Of a stretch of 14,662 nt of DNA, positions 7,316 through 14,662 are shown piece by piece. Made by a program: the position numbers and the translations under genes. Position 1 is the stretch's first letter, and every line of letters begins with the position of its first letter. Under the pieces are notes generated by a model, which saw only the letters and a program-made list of their open reading frames with translations, had not been told where the DNA came from and searched no databases. The DNA comes from Pseudomonadota bacterium (GTDB lineage Bacteria > Pseudomonadota > Gammaproteobacteria > Pseudomonadales > Azotimanducaceae), in contig JAQCAK010000011.1 of NCBI GenBank assembly GCA_027621895.1, forward strand, positions 1 to 14,662. Direction: 5' to 3'.

Positions 7316-7726
7316 ATGGCACGTGAATCCAGCCGCGGTCGAAAAGTCGCGGATCTCATCCAGCGCGAACTGGCGATATTGATCCAGCGCGAGATCAAGG
7401 ATCCCCGAATTGGCATGGTCACTGTCAATGAAGTAACCGTGAGTCGCGATCTGGCGTTTGCGGATGTCTATTTCACGGTGCTGCCCGCAGGAAACACACG
7501 CGAGGTTGAGGATACCCTGAACCAGGCGAGTGGTTTCATGCGCACCTACCTGTCCAAGATCCTGAGCACCCGAATCACACCTCGACTACGCTTTCACTAC
7601 GATACGACACTGGATACCGGCGGTTACATGGATAAAGCCATCGACCGGGCTCTTGCGGAAGACCGCGTTCGCCGTGTTGATGACGATCGTGAAGACGGTA
7701 ATTTTTCAGAAGAAGAGAATGGCTAG
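7316..7726 (+). CDS. rbfA: 30S ribosome-binding factor RbfA
   Basis: RbfA is a small KH-fold protein that binds immature 30S subunits and helps process the 5' end of 16S rRNA; it is important in the cold. The 136-residue product contains the family core ILIQREIKDPRIGMVTVNEV followed by SRDLAFADVYFTVL, then the helical segment with ASGFMRTYLSKIL and an acidic tail. ATG 7316 aligns with the E. coli start (MA-E). The frame also opens at TTG 7301, overlapping the infB stop, but that adds five residues not expected in the family. It lies 11 bases after infB and overlaps truB by 8 bases, so translation is probably coupled on both sides. Confidence 0.95.
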   Translation: MARESSRGRKVADLIQRELAILIQREIKDPRIGMVTVNEVTVSRDLAFADVYFTVLPAGNTREVEDTLNQASGFMRTYLSKILSTRITPRLRFHYDTTLDTGGYMDKAIDRALAEDRVRRVDDDREDGNFSEEENG

Positions 7727-8633
7727 AAAAAGAAAAGGGCGGGATATCAGTGGCATCCTGCTGCTGGACAAACCCGCCGGGATGACGTCAAATGCCGCCC
7801 TGCAGGTCGCCAAGCGCTGCTTTTTTGCCGGTAAAGCAGGTCATACGGGTTCTCTGGACCCACTTGCCACCGGTGTGCTGCCCCTCTGCTTCGGTGAAGC
7901 CACCAAGTTTTCGCAGTATCTGCTTGATGCAGACAAACGTTACCTGACGAGAATCCGTCTGGGTGTAACGACAGATTCAGGTGACTCAGACGGAGAACTC
8001 CTTGAAACCCGGGCAGTTCCCGAGATATCCGATGCCGAGCTTGAAGCGGTGCTCGATGACTATCGAGGCGATATTACCCAGATACCCTCGATGTACTCTG
8101 CCATCAAGGTCGACGGTCAGCCGCTTTACAAGCTGGCACGTCAGGGAATAGAGGTAGAGCGCAAGGCGCGACCGGTGACTATTTCGAGACTCGAAGTCGT
8201 GGAACGGTCTGCGGATGAACTGATCCTCGATGTCTCATGCAGCAAGGGAACGTATATACGCACCCTGGCCGAAGATATCGGCAAGGATCTGGGCTGCGGC
8301 GCGCATGTGATCGAACTGCGTCGCTCGGAAGCCGGACCGTTTAAAGAGGCGGAAACGGTAACCCTGGCACAGGTAGAAGCCCTGAGCGAAGATCGAGATC
8401 AGCTGGACGAACTCTTGCTGCCGGTCAGTGCCGCGGTAAAAGACTGGCCAGGTATCGAATTGACAGAAATAACAGCCTCATACCTGAAGCAGGGGCAACC
8501 GGTTCAGGTGGCGAACGCGCCAACGGAAGGCTGGGTAAGAATTTTTTCAGGATCTGACGATGGCGATGAGTTTGTCGGCGTCGGTGAGATCCTGGAGGAT
8601 GGACGGATCGCACCTCGAAGACTCGTGGTCTGA
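7719..8633 (+). CDS. truB: tRNA pseudouridine-55 synthase TruB
   Basis: TruB isomerises U55 to pseudouridine in the T-loop of nearly all tRNAs and also acts as a tRNA folding chaperone. The 304-residue product (314 in E. coli) has the N-terminal GILLLDKPAGMTS motif and the catalytic loop GHTGSLDPLATGVLPLCFGEATKF with the nucleophile D47. Further family segments are YSAIKVDGQPLYKLAR and CSKGTYIRTLAEDIG, followed by a C-terminal PUA-like domain. ATG 7719 is chosen because family N-termini start just before GILLLDKP; the frame extends upstream inside rbfA without similarity. The start overlaps the rbfA stop (7719-7726). Its stop is 94 bases before rpsO. Confidence 0.97.
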   Translation: MARKRKGRDISGILLLDKPAGMTSNAALQVAKRCFFAGKAGHTGSLDPLATGVLPLCFGEATKFSQYLLDADKRYLTRIRLGVTTDSGDSDGELLETRAVPEISDAELEAVLDDYRGDITQIPSMYSAIKVDGQPLYKLARQGIEVERKARPVTISRLEVVERSADELILDVSCSKGTYIRTLAEDIGKDLGCGAHVIELRRSEAGPFKEAETVTLAQVEALSEDRDQLDELLLPVSAAVKDWPGIELTEITASYLKQGQPVQVANAPTEGWVRIFSGSDDGDEFVGVGEILEDGRIAPRRLVV

Positions 8634-8638
8634 TCCTG

Positions 8639-8701
8639 ACAGGAAAAAGCGGGCATCTACAAATATGCGTGGATGTTCCTGTTTACAAGTGCGCAAAGCA
8701 C
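8639..8701 (+). promoter_or_regulatory. Candidate structured leader of rpsO
   Basis: Between truB and rpsO, ACAGGAA (8639-8645) pairs with TTCCTGT (8676-8682), and CATC (8654-8657) pairs with GATG (8672-8675), leaving an 8-base 5' bulge. A second small hairpin, GTGC/GCAC (8689-8692 with 8698-8701), follows. The ribosome-binding site TGGAG is at 8717-8721. S15 represses its own mRNA through leader structures in many bacteria, so this may be such a site; it does not obviously copy the E. coli pseudoknot. A weak promoter-like pair, CTGACA (8636-8641) and TACAAA (8658-8663), overlaps. Confidence 0.4.
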
Positions 8702-8727
8702 ATCATGCATATTAACTGGAGAAACTA

Positions 8728-8997
8728 ATGGCATTATCAACACAAAAAAAGGCTGAAATTGTTAAGGAATATGGCGCTTCCGACGGTGACACGGGTTCAC
8801 ACGAAGTCCAGGTAGCGCTGCTGACTGCAAATATTGAACAACTGCAGTTGCACTTCAAAGAGCATGCCCATGATCATCATTCGCGGGTAGGGCTTCTTCG
8901 CATGGTCAGTCAGCGTCGAAAGCTGCTGAATTATCTGCGTAACAAGGATGCCGAACGGTATGCAGCCATTATCAAGAAACTGGGACTGCGCCGATAG
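8728..8997 (+). CDS. rpsO: 30S ribosomal protein S15
   Basis: S15 is a primary binder of the central domain of 16S rRNA that nucleates the 30S platform and forms an intersubunit bridge. At 89 residues it has the standard bacterial length and ends in the typical KKLGLRR. The conserved segments DTGSHEVQVALLT (21-33), DHHSR (49-53) and GLLRMVSQRRKLLNYLRNKD (55-74) are intact. Residue 54 is Val (codon GTA), where E. coli and most bacteria I can recall have Arg (HHSRRGLL). ATG 8728 has TGGAG 6 bases upstream. It is followed by pnp with a 48-base gap, the usual rpsO-pnp pair. Confidence 0.98.
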   Translation: MALSTQKKAEIVKEYGASDGDTGSHEVQVALLTANIEQLQLHFKEHAHDHHSRVGLLRMVSQRRKLLNYLRNKDAERYAAIIKKLGLRR

Positions 8998-9006
8998 GAA
9001 CAGCCA

Positions 9007-9027
9007 CCGGCCCGGGGTAAGGGTCGG
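9007..9027 (+). promoter_or_regulatory. Hairpin in the rpsO-pnp gap
   Basis: CCGGCCC (9007-9013) pairs with GGGTCGG (9021-9027), six Watson-Crick pairs and one G-U, around loop GGGGTAA. It lies 7 bases before the pnp ribosome-binding site and has no T run, so it is not an intrinsic terminator. In E. coli a pnp leader hairpin is cut by RNase III as part of PNPase autoregulation. This hairpin is in the matching place, but it is short for an RNase III target. Confidence 0.45.
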
Positions 9028-9045
9028 CATAGATTGGAGAATTAT

Positions 9046-11163
9046 GTGAGTTATGTAAGCAAGAAATTTAATTACGGCGGACAGGAAGTGCTGCTTGAGA
9101 CCGGTAAGGTCGCAAGACAGGCGGATGCCGCTGTCATGGTAACAATGGCTGAAACCACCGTACTGGTGGCTGTTGTTGCAAGAAGAAGCGTATCACCGGG
9201 GCAGGATTTCTTCCCCTTGACCGTGAATTACGAAGAGAAAACCTATGCAGCCGGCAAGATTCCGGGTGGTTTCTTCAAGCGGGAAGGTCGTCCCTCCGAA
9301 AAGGAAACCCTGACCTGTCGCCTGATTGACCGTCCGATTCGCCCGCTGTTTCCGAAAGGCTTCATGAATGAGGTCCAGGTGACCTGTCAGGTTGTATCGG
9401 CAAACAAGGATGTCGATCCTGATATTCCCGCGATGATCGGTGTGTCAGCGGCACTGTCGCTGTCAGGTATCCCGTTTGCGGGTCCGATCGGTGCGGCCAG
9501 AGTCGGCTTTACGCCGGACGGTTACCTGCTGAACCCGGGCTTCGAAGCCCTGAAGACCTCTGACCTGGATATGGTCGTTGCAGGTACCGAATCTGCGGTA
9601 CTGATGGTGGAATCAGAAGCCAATGAGCTGACAGAAGACCAGATGCTTGGCGCTGTGCTTTTTGCTCACCAGGAAATGCAGGCAGTTATTGCTGCCGTGA
9701 ATGAGCTGAAAGCAGAAGCCGGTAAGCCGGTATGGGACTGGCAGCCGGCTGAAGACAACACCTCGCTTGTCGAGGCAGTTCAGGCGCAGTTTGCAGACTC
9801 GATTGCAGACGCCTATCGCATAACTGAAAAGCAGTCCCGTCAGGACAAGCTTTCAGAACTGCGAACAGCAGCGGTTGAGGCACTGCAGACTGAAGAGCTG
9901 GATGCAGACGAGATCAAGGGTGCCTTCGGCAAGCTTGAGAAGAAAATCGTTCGTCGCTCTATCGTGGAAGGCAATCCCAGAATCGATGGTCGTGATACGA
10001 AGACCGTTCGACCGATCAGCGTTGAAGTGGGTATTCTGGCGAAGGCTCACGGTTCCGCACTGTTTACGAGAGGTGAAACCCAGGCCCTGGTATCAGCCAC
10101 GCTGGGTTCCATGCGGGACGCTGCCATCATTGATGCCCTGCAGGGCACCTATCGGGATAACTTCCTGCTGCACTACAACTTCCCGCACTACAGTGTCGGC
10201 GAAACCGGTTTTTCCGGTGGACCCAAGCGTCGGGAAATCGGCCACGGTCGGCTGGCCCGCCGCGGCATCACTGCCGTACTGCCGAAGTCTGAGGACTGGC
10301 CTTACACGACTCGAGTGGTATCAGAAATCACCGAGTCCAACGGTTCATCTTCAATGGCTTCTGTCTGTGGTGCCAGCCTGGCGCTGATGGATGCCGGTGT
10401 ACCGCTCAAGGCACCGGTTGCCGGTGTTGCGATGGGTCTGGTATTGGAAGGTGAGGATTTTGCGGTCTTAACGGATATCCTGGGTGATGAAGATCATCTG
10501 GGCGATATGGACTTCAAAGTTGCTGGCACCGAAACCGGTGTGACCGCACTGCAGATGGATATCAAGATCCAGGGAATCACCGAGCAGATTATGGAAACAG
10601 CACTGGGCCAGGCCCGGGATGCCCGACTCCATATCCTCGGTGAAATGAACAAGGTCCTGGGTCAGTCCCGTGAAGGTGTTTCTGAAAATGCGCCTGCAAT
10701 GGTGACCATCAAGGTTGACGCTGACAAGGTCAGGGACGTGATCGGCAAGGGCGGTTCTACCATTCGCGGTATCACTGAAGAAACGGGTGCCTCCATCGAC
10801 ATCGAAGATGACGGCTCTATCACCATCTTCGGTGAAGACGCGGACTCCAGGGACAAGGCTGTTGCCATGATCGAGGCGATCACCGCGGAAGCGGAAGTTG
10901 GCCAGATCTATGATGGCAAGGTTGTCAAAATCGCAGACTTTGGTGCGTTTGTGAACATCCTGCCGGGTAAAGACGGTCTGGTCCATATCTCGCAGATCGC
11001 TAAAGAGCGAGTCGAGAAAGTAACCGACTACCTGAACGAGGGTGACGAGGTGAAAGTTCTCGTCCTTGATGTTGATCGTGGTCGTATCAAGCTTTCCATG
11101 AAGGAACTGCTCGAGGACGATGAGTCTGGAGACGATTCGGCTGATGAGGAGCTGGCCAGCTAA
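9046..11163 (+). CDS. pnp: Polyribonucleotide nucleotidyltransferase (PNPase)
   Basis: PNPase is a phosphate-dependent 3'-5' exoribonuclease, reversible to add tails, and a part of the RNA degradosome. The 705-residue product (711 in E. coli) has a first RNase PH-like domain, a helical linker, the catalytic second RNase PH domain, a KH domain (VIGKGGSTIRGITEETGA) and an S1 domain (GKVVKIADFGAFV through RIKLSMKELL). Active-site residues D483, D489 and K491 in the DEDHLGDMDFK stretch match E. coli D486, D492 and K494. The phosphate-site ESNGSSSM is present. The start is GTG 9046: its ribosome-binding site TGGAGA (9035-9040) would lie inside the coding region if TTG 9034 were used. An out-of-frame ATG (9044) directly followed by TGA overlaps this GTG. 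Confidence 0.97.
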   Translation: MSYVSKKFNYGGQEVLLETGKVARQADAAVMVTMAETTVLVAVVARRSVSPGQDFFPLTVNYEEKTYAAGKIPGGFFKREGRPSEKETLTCRLIDRPIRPLFPKGFMNEVQVTCQVVSANKDVDPDIPAMIGVSAALSLSGIPFAGPIGAARVGFTPDGYLLNPGFEALKTSDLDMVVAGTESAVLMVESEANELTEDQMLGAVLFAHQEMQAVIAAVNELKAEAGKPVWDWQPAEDNTSLVEAVQAQFADSIADAYRITEKQSRQDKLSELRTAAVEALQTEELDADEIKGAFGKLEKKIVRRSIVEGNPRIDGRDTKTVRPISVEVGILAKAHGSALFTRGETQALVSATLGSMRDAAIIDALQGTYRDNFLLHYNFPHYSVGETGFSGGPKRREIGHGRLARRGITAVLPKSEDWPYTTRVVSEITESNGSSSMASVCGASLALMDAGVPLKAPVAGVAMGLVLEGEDFAVLTDILGDEDHLGDMDFKVAGTETGVTALQMDIKIQGITEQIMETALGQARDARLHILGEMNKVLGQSREGVSENAPAMVTIKVDADKVRDVIGKGGSTIRGITEETGASIDIEDDGSITIFGEDADSRDKAVAMIEAITAEAEVGQIYDGKVVKIADFGAFVNILPGKDGLVHISQIAKERVEKVTDYLNEGDEVKVLVLDVDRGRIKLSMKELLEDDESGDDSADEELAS

Positions 11164-11177
11164 GTAAGCACCGGCCT

Positions 11178-11209
11178 AAAAAAAGGGCAGCTCACGCTGC
11201 CTTTTTTTT
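11178..11209. terminator. Bidirectional terminator between convergent pnp and acs
   Basis: GGCAGC (11186-11191) pairs with GCTGCC (11196-11201) around loop TCAC. An A7 run (11178-11184) precedes and a T8 run (11202-11209) follows. Read on either strand the stem is followed by a T tract, so it can end both the pnp operon and the acs transcript. Confidence 0.92.
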
Positions 11210-11250
11210 GCCTCAAATCAGATTGATCAACGCTTGTCGGCGACCGGGAT

Positions 11251-13200
11251 CTACCCCGGGGGATTGATGACAGGTGAGTTCGCGATCAGGTCGTCCACGA
11301 CGGAAGGATCCGCCAGGGTGCTGGTATCCCCGACGTTATGTGGTTCGTTCTCGGCAATCTTGCGCAGTATTCGCCGCATGATTTTTCCGGACCGGGTTTT
11401 CGGCAGTCCGGGCGCCCATTGCAGAATGTCCGGCTTCGCGATGGCACCGATCTCACTGCGTACCAGATCGTTCAGTTCGGCTTTCAGTTCATCGGTTCCT
11501 TCTGTGCCGGACATCAGGGTAACGAAAGCATAGATACCCTGACCCTTGATATCGTGCGGGTAGCCCACGACTGCCGCCTCTGCGACCAGCTCATGTTCCA
11601 CCAGTGCACTTTCAACTTCTGCTGTTCCCATTCGATGACCGGAAACATTGAGAACATCATCAACACGGCCTGTAATCCAGTAGTAGCCATCCTCGTCCCG
11701 CCTGGCCCCGTCACCGGTGAAGTAATAGCCTGGATAAGCCGAGTAGTAGGTTAGAAAACAGCGTTCGTGATCGCCGAAGACGGTGCGAATCTGTCCTGGC
11801 CATGAACCCGAAATAGCGAGGTTGCCGGAGGCAGCACCCTCGATTTCCTTGCCATTTTCGTCAAGGATGACGGGCTTCACGCCAAAGAAAGGCAGCGTGG
11901 CAGACCCGGGCTTCAGGGCGGTGGCACCGGGCAGCGGCGTAATCATGATGCCGCCGGTTTCAGTCTGCCACCAGGTATCAACGATAGGGCAACGGTCTTC
12001 GCCCACCACATGGTAATACCACTCCCAGGCTTCCGGGTTGATCGGTTCACCCACCGTACCCAGTACACGCAGCGATTTTCGGGATGTTCGTGTGACCGGT
12101 TCATTGCCCTGTCCCATCAGGGCTCTTAAAGCAGTGGGCGCTGTATAGAAAATATTGACCTGGTGCTTGTCGACGACTTCCCAGCAACGTGACGCATCTG
12201 GATAGGTCGGGACGCCCTCGAACATCAGCGTGATGGCCCCGTTGGCCAGGGGACCGTAGACGATGTATGTGTGGCCTGTGACCCAGCCGACATCCGCGGT
12301 ACACCAGTAGACGTCACCCTCGTGATAATCGAAGACATACTTGTGAGTCATGGCCGCCTGCAGCATATAACCGCCGGTTGTATGCAGCACGCCTTTCGGC
12401 TTCCCTGTTGAACCTGAGGTGTAGAGGATGAACAGGGGGTCTTCGCTGTTCATGGGTTCCGCATCGCAATCTGCAGAAACGCCTGCAGTTGCCTCGTGAT
12501 ACCAGATATCCCTTGGTGATTGCCATTCGATATCCCCACCGGTGCGTTTGACGACCACGACCGTACTCACATTCGGACAGGAGAGCAGTGCCTGGTCAGT
12601 GTTGCTTTTCAGGGGGATAGAACGACCGCCCCGGACACCTTCATCCGCGGTGATAACGGTCCGGCAATCGGCGTCCAGAATGCGGTCTGCCAGTGCCTGG
12701 GGAGAGAAACCACCAAAAACCACTGAATGGATCGCGCCGATTCGGGCGCAGGCCAGCATGGCGTAAGCTGCTTCAGGAATCATCGGCATGTAAATACAGA
12801 CACGGTCACCCTTGCTGACACCACGATCTTTCAGCACGTTGGCGAGTCGACAGACAGCTTCATGCACCTCGTTATAGGTGATGGTCCTGTCGTCTGCCGG
12901 ATCATCACCTTCCCAGATGATCGCGGTCTTGTCTCCTTTCAGCTCCAGGTGCCGGTCGATACAGTTGTAGCAGGCGTTGAGTTCGCCATCGATAAACCAG
13001 CGGGCCTCACCCTTGTGAAAGTCAGATTCGGTCAGTTTTGACCACGGCTTGAACCAGGTCAGAAACTCGTCAGCCTTTTGCGCCCAGAACTCGTCTGATC
13101 GATTGACCGAGGCATCGTACATGGCACGGTACTGATCCTGTCGAATATGTGCGTGGCTTTCTACTTCCTTGGGGACGGGGTGAAGGGTGTGTACTGACAT
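11251..13200 (-). CDS. acs: Acetyl-coenzyme A synthetase
   Basis: Acs activates acetate to acetyl-CoA through acetyl-AMP (AMP-forming), allowing growth on acetate and scavenging of low acetate. The 649-residue product matches the E. coli 652-residue enzyme nearly end to end. Landmarks are the P-loop-like YTSGSTGKPKG (260-270), VDTWWQTETGG (D408-G417), the YYFTGDGARRDEDGYYWITG hinge region, and PKTRSGKIMRR with catalytic K606, the lysine that protein acetyltransferases switch off in the family. ATG 13200 is chosen because the protein aligns from there; the frame extends 14 codons further to 13242 without similarity. The ribosome-binding site is weak (CGAG). It lies 65 bases downstream of pcnB on the same strand, with no terminator or convincing promoter visible between them. 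Confidence 0.97.
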   Translation of the reverse strand: MSVHTLHPVPKEVESHAHIRQDQYRAMYDASVNRSDEFWAQKADEFLTWFKPWSKLTESDFHKGEARWFIDGELNACYNCIDRHLELKGDKTAIIWEGDDPADDRTITYNEVHEAVCRLANVLKDRGVSKGDRVCIYMPMIPEAAYAMLACARIGAIHSVVFGGFSPQALADRILDADCRTVITADEGVRGGRSIPLKSNTDQALLSCPNVSTVVVVKRTGGDIEWQSPRDIWYHEATAGVSADCDAEPMNSEDPLFILYTSGSTGKPKGVLHTTGGYMLQAAMTHKYVFDYHEGDVYWCTADVGWVTGHTYIVYGPLANGAITLMFEGVPTYPDASRCWEVVDKHQVNIFYTAPTALRALMGQGNEPVTRTSRKSLRVLGTVGEPINPEAWEWYYHVVGEDRCPIVDTWWQTETGGIMITPLPGATALKPGSATLPFFGVKPVILDENGKEIEGAASGNLAISGSWPGQIRTVFGDHERCFLTYYSAYPGYYFTGDGARRDEDGYYWITGRVDDVLNVSGHRMGTAEVESALVEHELVAEAAVVGYPHDIKGQGIYAFVTLMSGTEGTDELKAELNDLVRSEIGAIAKPDILQWAPGLPKTRSGKIMRRILRKIAENEPHNVGDTSTLADPSVVDDLIANSPVINPPG

Positions 13201-13265
13201 CTCGAATCTGGCTAGTTGAGTGGAGCCAATAGGGTGCCACAATGATGGTCAGCATGAAACCGTGT

Positions 13266-14576
13266 TCAGGTGGACTGCCATGAAGCCTGGTCGCCGGTTT
13301 CCGTACGCGGGCGACGCTTTCTGTTGCGCCTCTTTCGCCGTTTGGGTCCGGAGGATTGCTTCATTTCATTGCGTCTTTCAGCGCTCGCTTCCTGGTATTC
13401 CGTCCACCATTCACCGAGTTGCTCGAGCTCTTCTCCAGCGGTTTCCCGCAGTATCAGGAAATCGTAGGCGGCGCGAAACCGCTTGTGCTCCAGAAGGATG
13501 TCCGGTTTCTGGCCAAACCGCATGGGTAGTCTGAACTGCAGGAACCAGATGTCCCGCAGGGGTCCAGTAAAGCGGCGTGGAATAGAAGTGAACAGCTGCT
13601 GCTTCGCCAGTACATTGTTGGCGGCTTCCTGGGATGCCTGTACCTGGGTCATATTCTCCTCGTTCTGCAAGCGATCCCGTTCCTCGACGAACGGATACCA
13701 GAGCAGCGCGGCGAACACAAAAGCGGGTGTAACGGGTTTCCCCTCGGCAATACGTCGATCAGTACTGTCCAGGGCAGCGGTAATCAGGCCCTGGGCAGGG
13801 TAGTCTTTCATCGAACGATTGGCGTCCGGAAACAGCCAGCCAAAAATTTCGTGCTCCAGCAGAGCGGAAAAGGCAGCCGAGCCGTATCCTGACATGAACA
13901 GCTTCAGCATTTCCTCGAAGAGTCGAGCCGGCGGTATAACCTGAATCAGGTATCCCAGAGACCTGATCGTTTTTTCGGTATGCGGTTCTATGCTGAAATC
14001 CAGCTTCGCCTGAAAACGAATGGCCCGCAGCATCCGAACCGGATCTTCCCTGAACCGATCCTCGGCGTCGCCAATGGGACGAATAATCCGTTGGCGGATA
14101 TCATCAACGCCGTTCGCCAGGTCGATGATCTCCCCGGTTTCCGGCTGGTGATAAACCGCATTCATTGTGAAATCGCGACGAAATACATCTTCTTCAAAGT
14201 TGCCGAACACATTGTCGACAAGCGTCCTGCCGGAATCTGAATGATTCTCGTCGTACTGATCGTCATGGGGTGCACGGAAGGTCGTGACCTCCACGATTTC
14301 CCTGCCAAACCGAACATGCACGATCCTGAAGCGCTTGCCGATGATGCGGGAATTTCGAAACAGATCCCTGACCTCTTCAGGATGCGCATCTGTCGCAACG
14401 TCAAAGTCTTTGGGTGTCTTGCCAAGCAGCAGATCACGAACGCAGCCGCCGACCACATAGGCCTGGTAACCGTGCTCGGTCAGACGGTTGACGACCTTGA
14501 TGGCGTTGATGCTGATGTGGTGATTGTCGATGGTGTCGAGCGTGCCGTTCATCCTGGCAGACCAACGGGTGGGCAC
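13266..14576 (-). CDS. pcnB: Poly(A) polymerase I
   Basis: PcnB adds 3' poly(A) tails that mark RNAs for decay by PNPase and other exonucleases. The 436-residue product has the class II nucleotidyltransferase core: GGCVRDLLLG (43-52), then KDFDVAT with metal-binding D57 and D59, RRDFTMNA and REDPVRMLRAIRF. The stretch IIGKRFRIVHV and the PPARLFEEMLKLF motif fit bacterial poly(A) polymerases rather than CCA-adding enzymes. The C-terminus is a highly basic tail (PKRRKRRNRKRRPR), as in E. coli PcnB. GTG 14576 is preferred because AGGA lies 7 bases before it; ATG at 14552 is a possible shorter start but has CAGG directly abutting it. E. coli pcnB also uses a non-ATG start. folK, the usual downstream neighbour, is replaced here by acs. 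Confidence 0.93.
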   Translation of the reverse strand: MPTRWSARMNGTLDTIDNHHISINAIKVVNRLTEHGYQAYVVGGCVRDLLLGKTPKDFDVATDAHPEEVRDLFRNSRIIGKRFRIVHVRFGREIVEVTTFRAPHDDQYDENHSDSGRTLVDNVFGNFEEDVFRRDFTMNAVYHQPETGEIIDLANGVDDIRQRIIRPIGDAEDRFREDPVRMLRAIRFQAKLDFSIEPHTEKTIRSLGYLIQVIPPARLFEEMLKLFMSGYGSAAFSALLEHEIFGWLFPDANRSMKDYPAQGLITAALDSTDRRIAEGKPVTPAFVFAALLWYPFVEERDRLQNEENMTQVQASQEAANNVLAKQQLFTSIPRRFTGPLRDIWFLQFRLPMRFGQKPDILLEHKRFRAAYDFLILRETAGEELEQLGEWWTEYQEASAERRNEMKQSSGPKRRKRRNRKRRPRTETGDQASWQST

Positions 14577-14618
14577 CGGTATATCCTGATCATAAGAAAG
14601 CTGGTCGTGAAAGGCTGG

Positions 14619-14644
14619 ATTTTAGCAGAGTTGCGGGCCTCTGC
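14619..14644 (-). promoter_or_regulatory. Possible pcnB promoter element and adjoining inverted repeat
   Basis: On the - strand, CTCTGC after GCAGAG (arms 14639-14644 and 14625-14630, 8-base loop) is followed at once by TAAAAT (14624-14619), a plausible -10 box about 43 bases before the pcnB GTG. No good -35 box is visible. The hairpin could be an operator or chance. Confidence 0.25.
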
Positions 14645-14662
14645 GGAAAGTCGGATGGAACT

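Noticed and set aside
7653..7718. 22-codon upstream extension of TruB
   Set aside because: It lies in the rbfA coding region in another frame; TruB family N-termini begin close to ATG 7719.
10468..10986. 172-codon - strand open frame opposite pnp
   Set aside because: Entirely antisense to the PNPase catalytic and KH regions with no independent features.
13201..13242. 14-codon upstream extension of Acs to 13242
   Set aside because: Acs proteins align from the ATG at 13200, and the extension has no similarity and runs through the short intergenic gap.

Overview
This is a housekeeping segment of a gammaproteobacterial chromosome. The order glmM-tpiA-secG-tRNA-Leu(GAG)-tRNA-fMet-rimP-nusA-infB-rbfA-truB-rpsO-pnp is the conserved gammaproteobacterial translation/transcription cluster, and tpiA between glmM and secG recalls the Pseudomonas-type version rather than the E. 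coli one. The proteins read as gammaproteobacterial throughout. I cannot name a genus. I see no insertion sequences, phage genes, CRISPR arrays or defence genes.

Layout on the + strand. Positions 1-2055 hold the 3' part of glmM (cell-wall precursor synthesis), tpiA (glycolysis) and secG (Sec translocon). Positions 2056-2626 form a dense RNA-control region. It contains tRNA-Leu(GAG), which follows secG by 12 bases and is probably cut from the secG transcript, and a perfect 19-bp hairpin terminator. A palindromic element and a strong consensus promoter with a C-rich discriminator follow. That promoter drives an initiator tRNA-fMet, which is followed by a second terminator and a rimP leader with mutually exclusive terminator and antiterminator pairings. 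Positions 2627-11163 carry rimP, nusA, infB, rbfA, truB, rpsO and pnp. These genes cover 30S maturation, transcription elongation and termination, translation initiation, tRNA modification and RNA decay. Several join closely: infB/rbfA are 11 bases apart and rbfA/truB overlap by 8 bases.

A bidirectional terminator at about 11178-11209 separates pnp from two genes on the - strand: acs (acetyl-CoA synthetase) and, upstream of it, pcnB (poly(A) polymerase I). PNPase and PAP I act together in RNA 3'-end turnover and here lie about 2 kb apart.

I found no undescribed multi-gene system. The points most worth checking are the switch-like rimP leader, the U1/U72 mismatch in the initiator tRNA, candidate rpsO and pnp leader structures, an 8-bp tandem repeat between nusA and infB, and a palindromic element between the two tRNA genes. 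tpiA, pnp and probably pcnB start with GTG.
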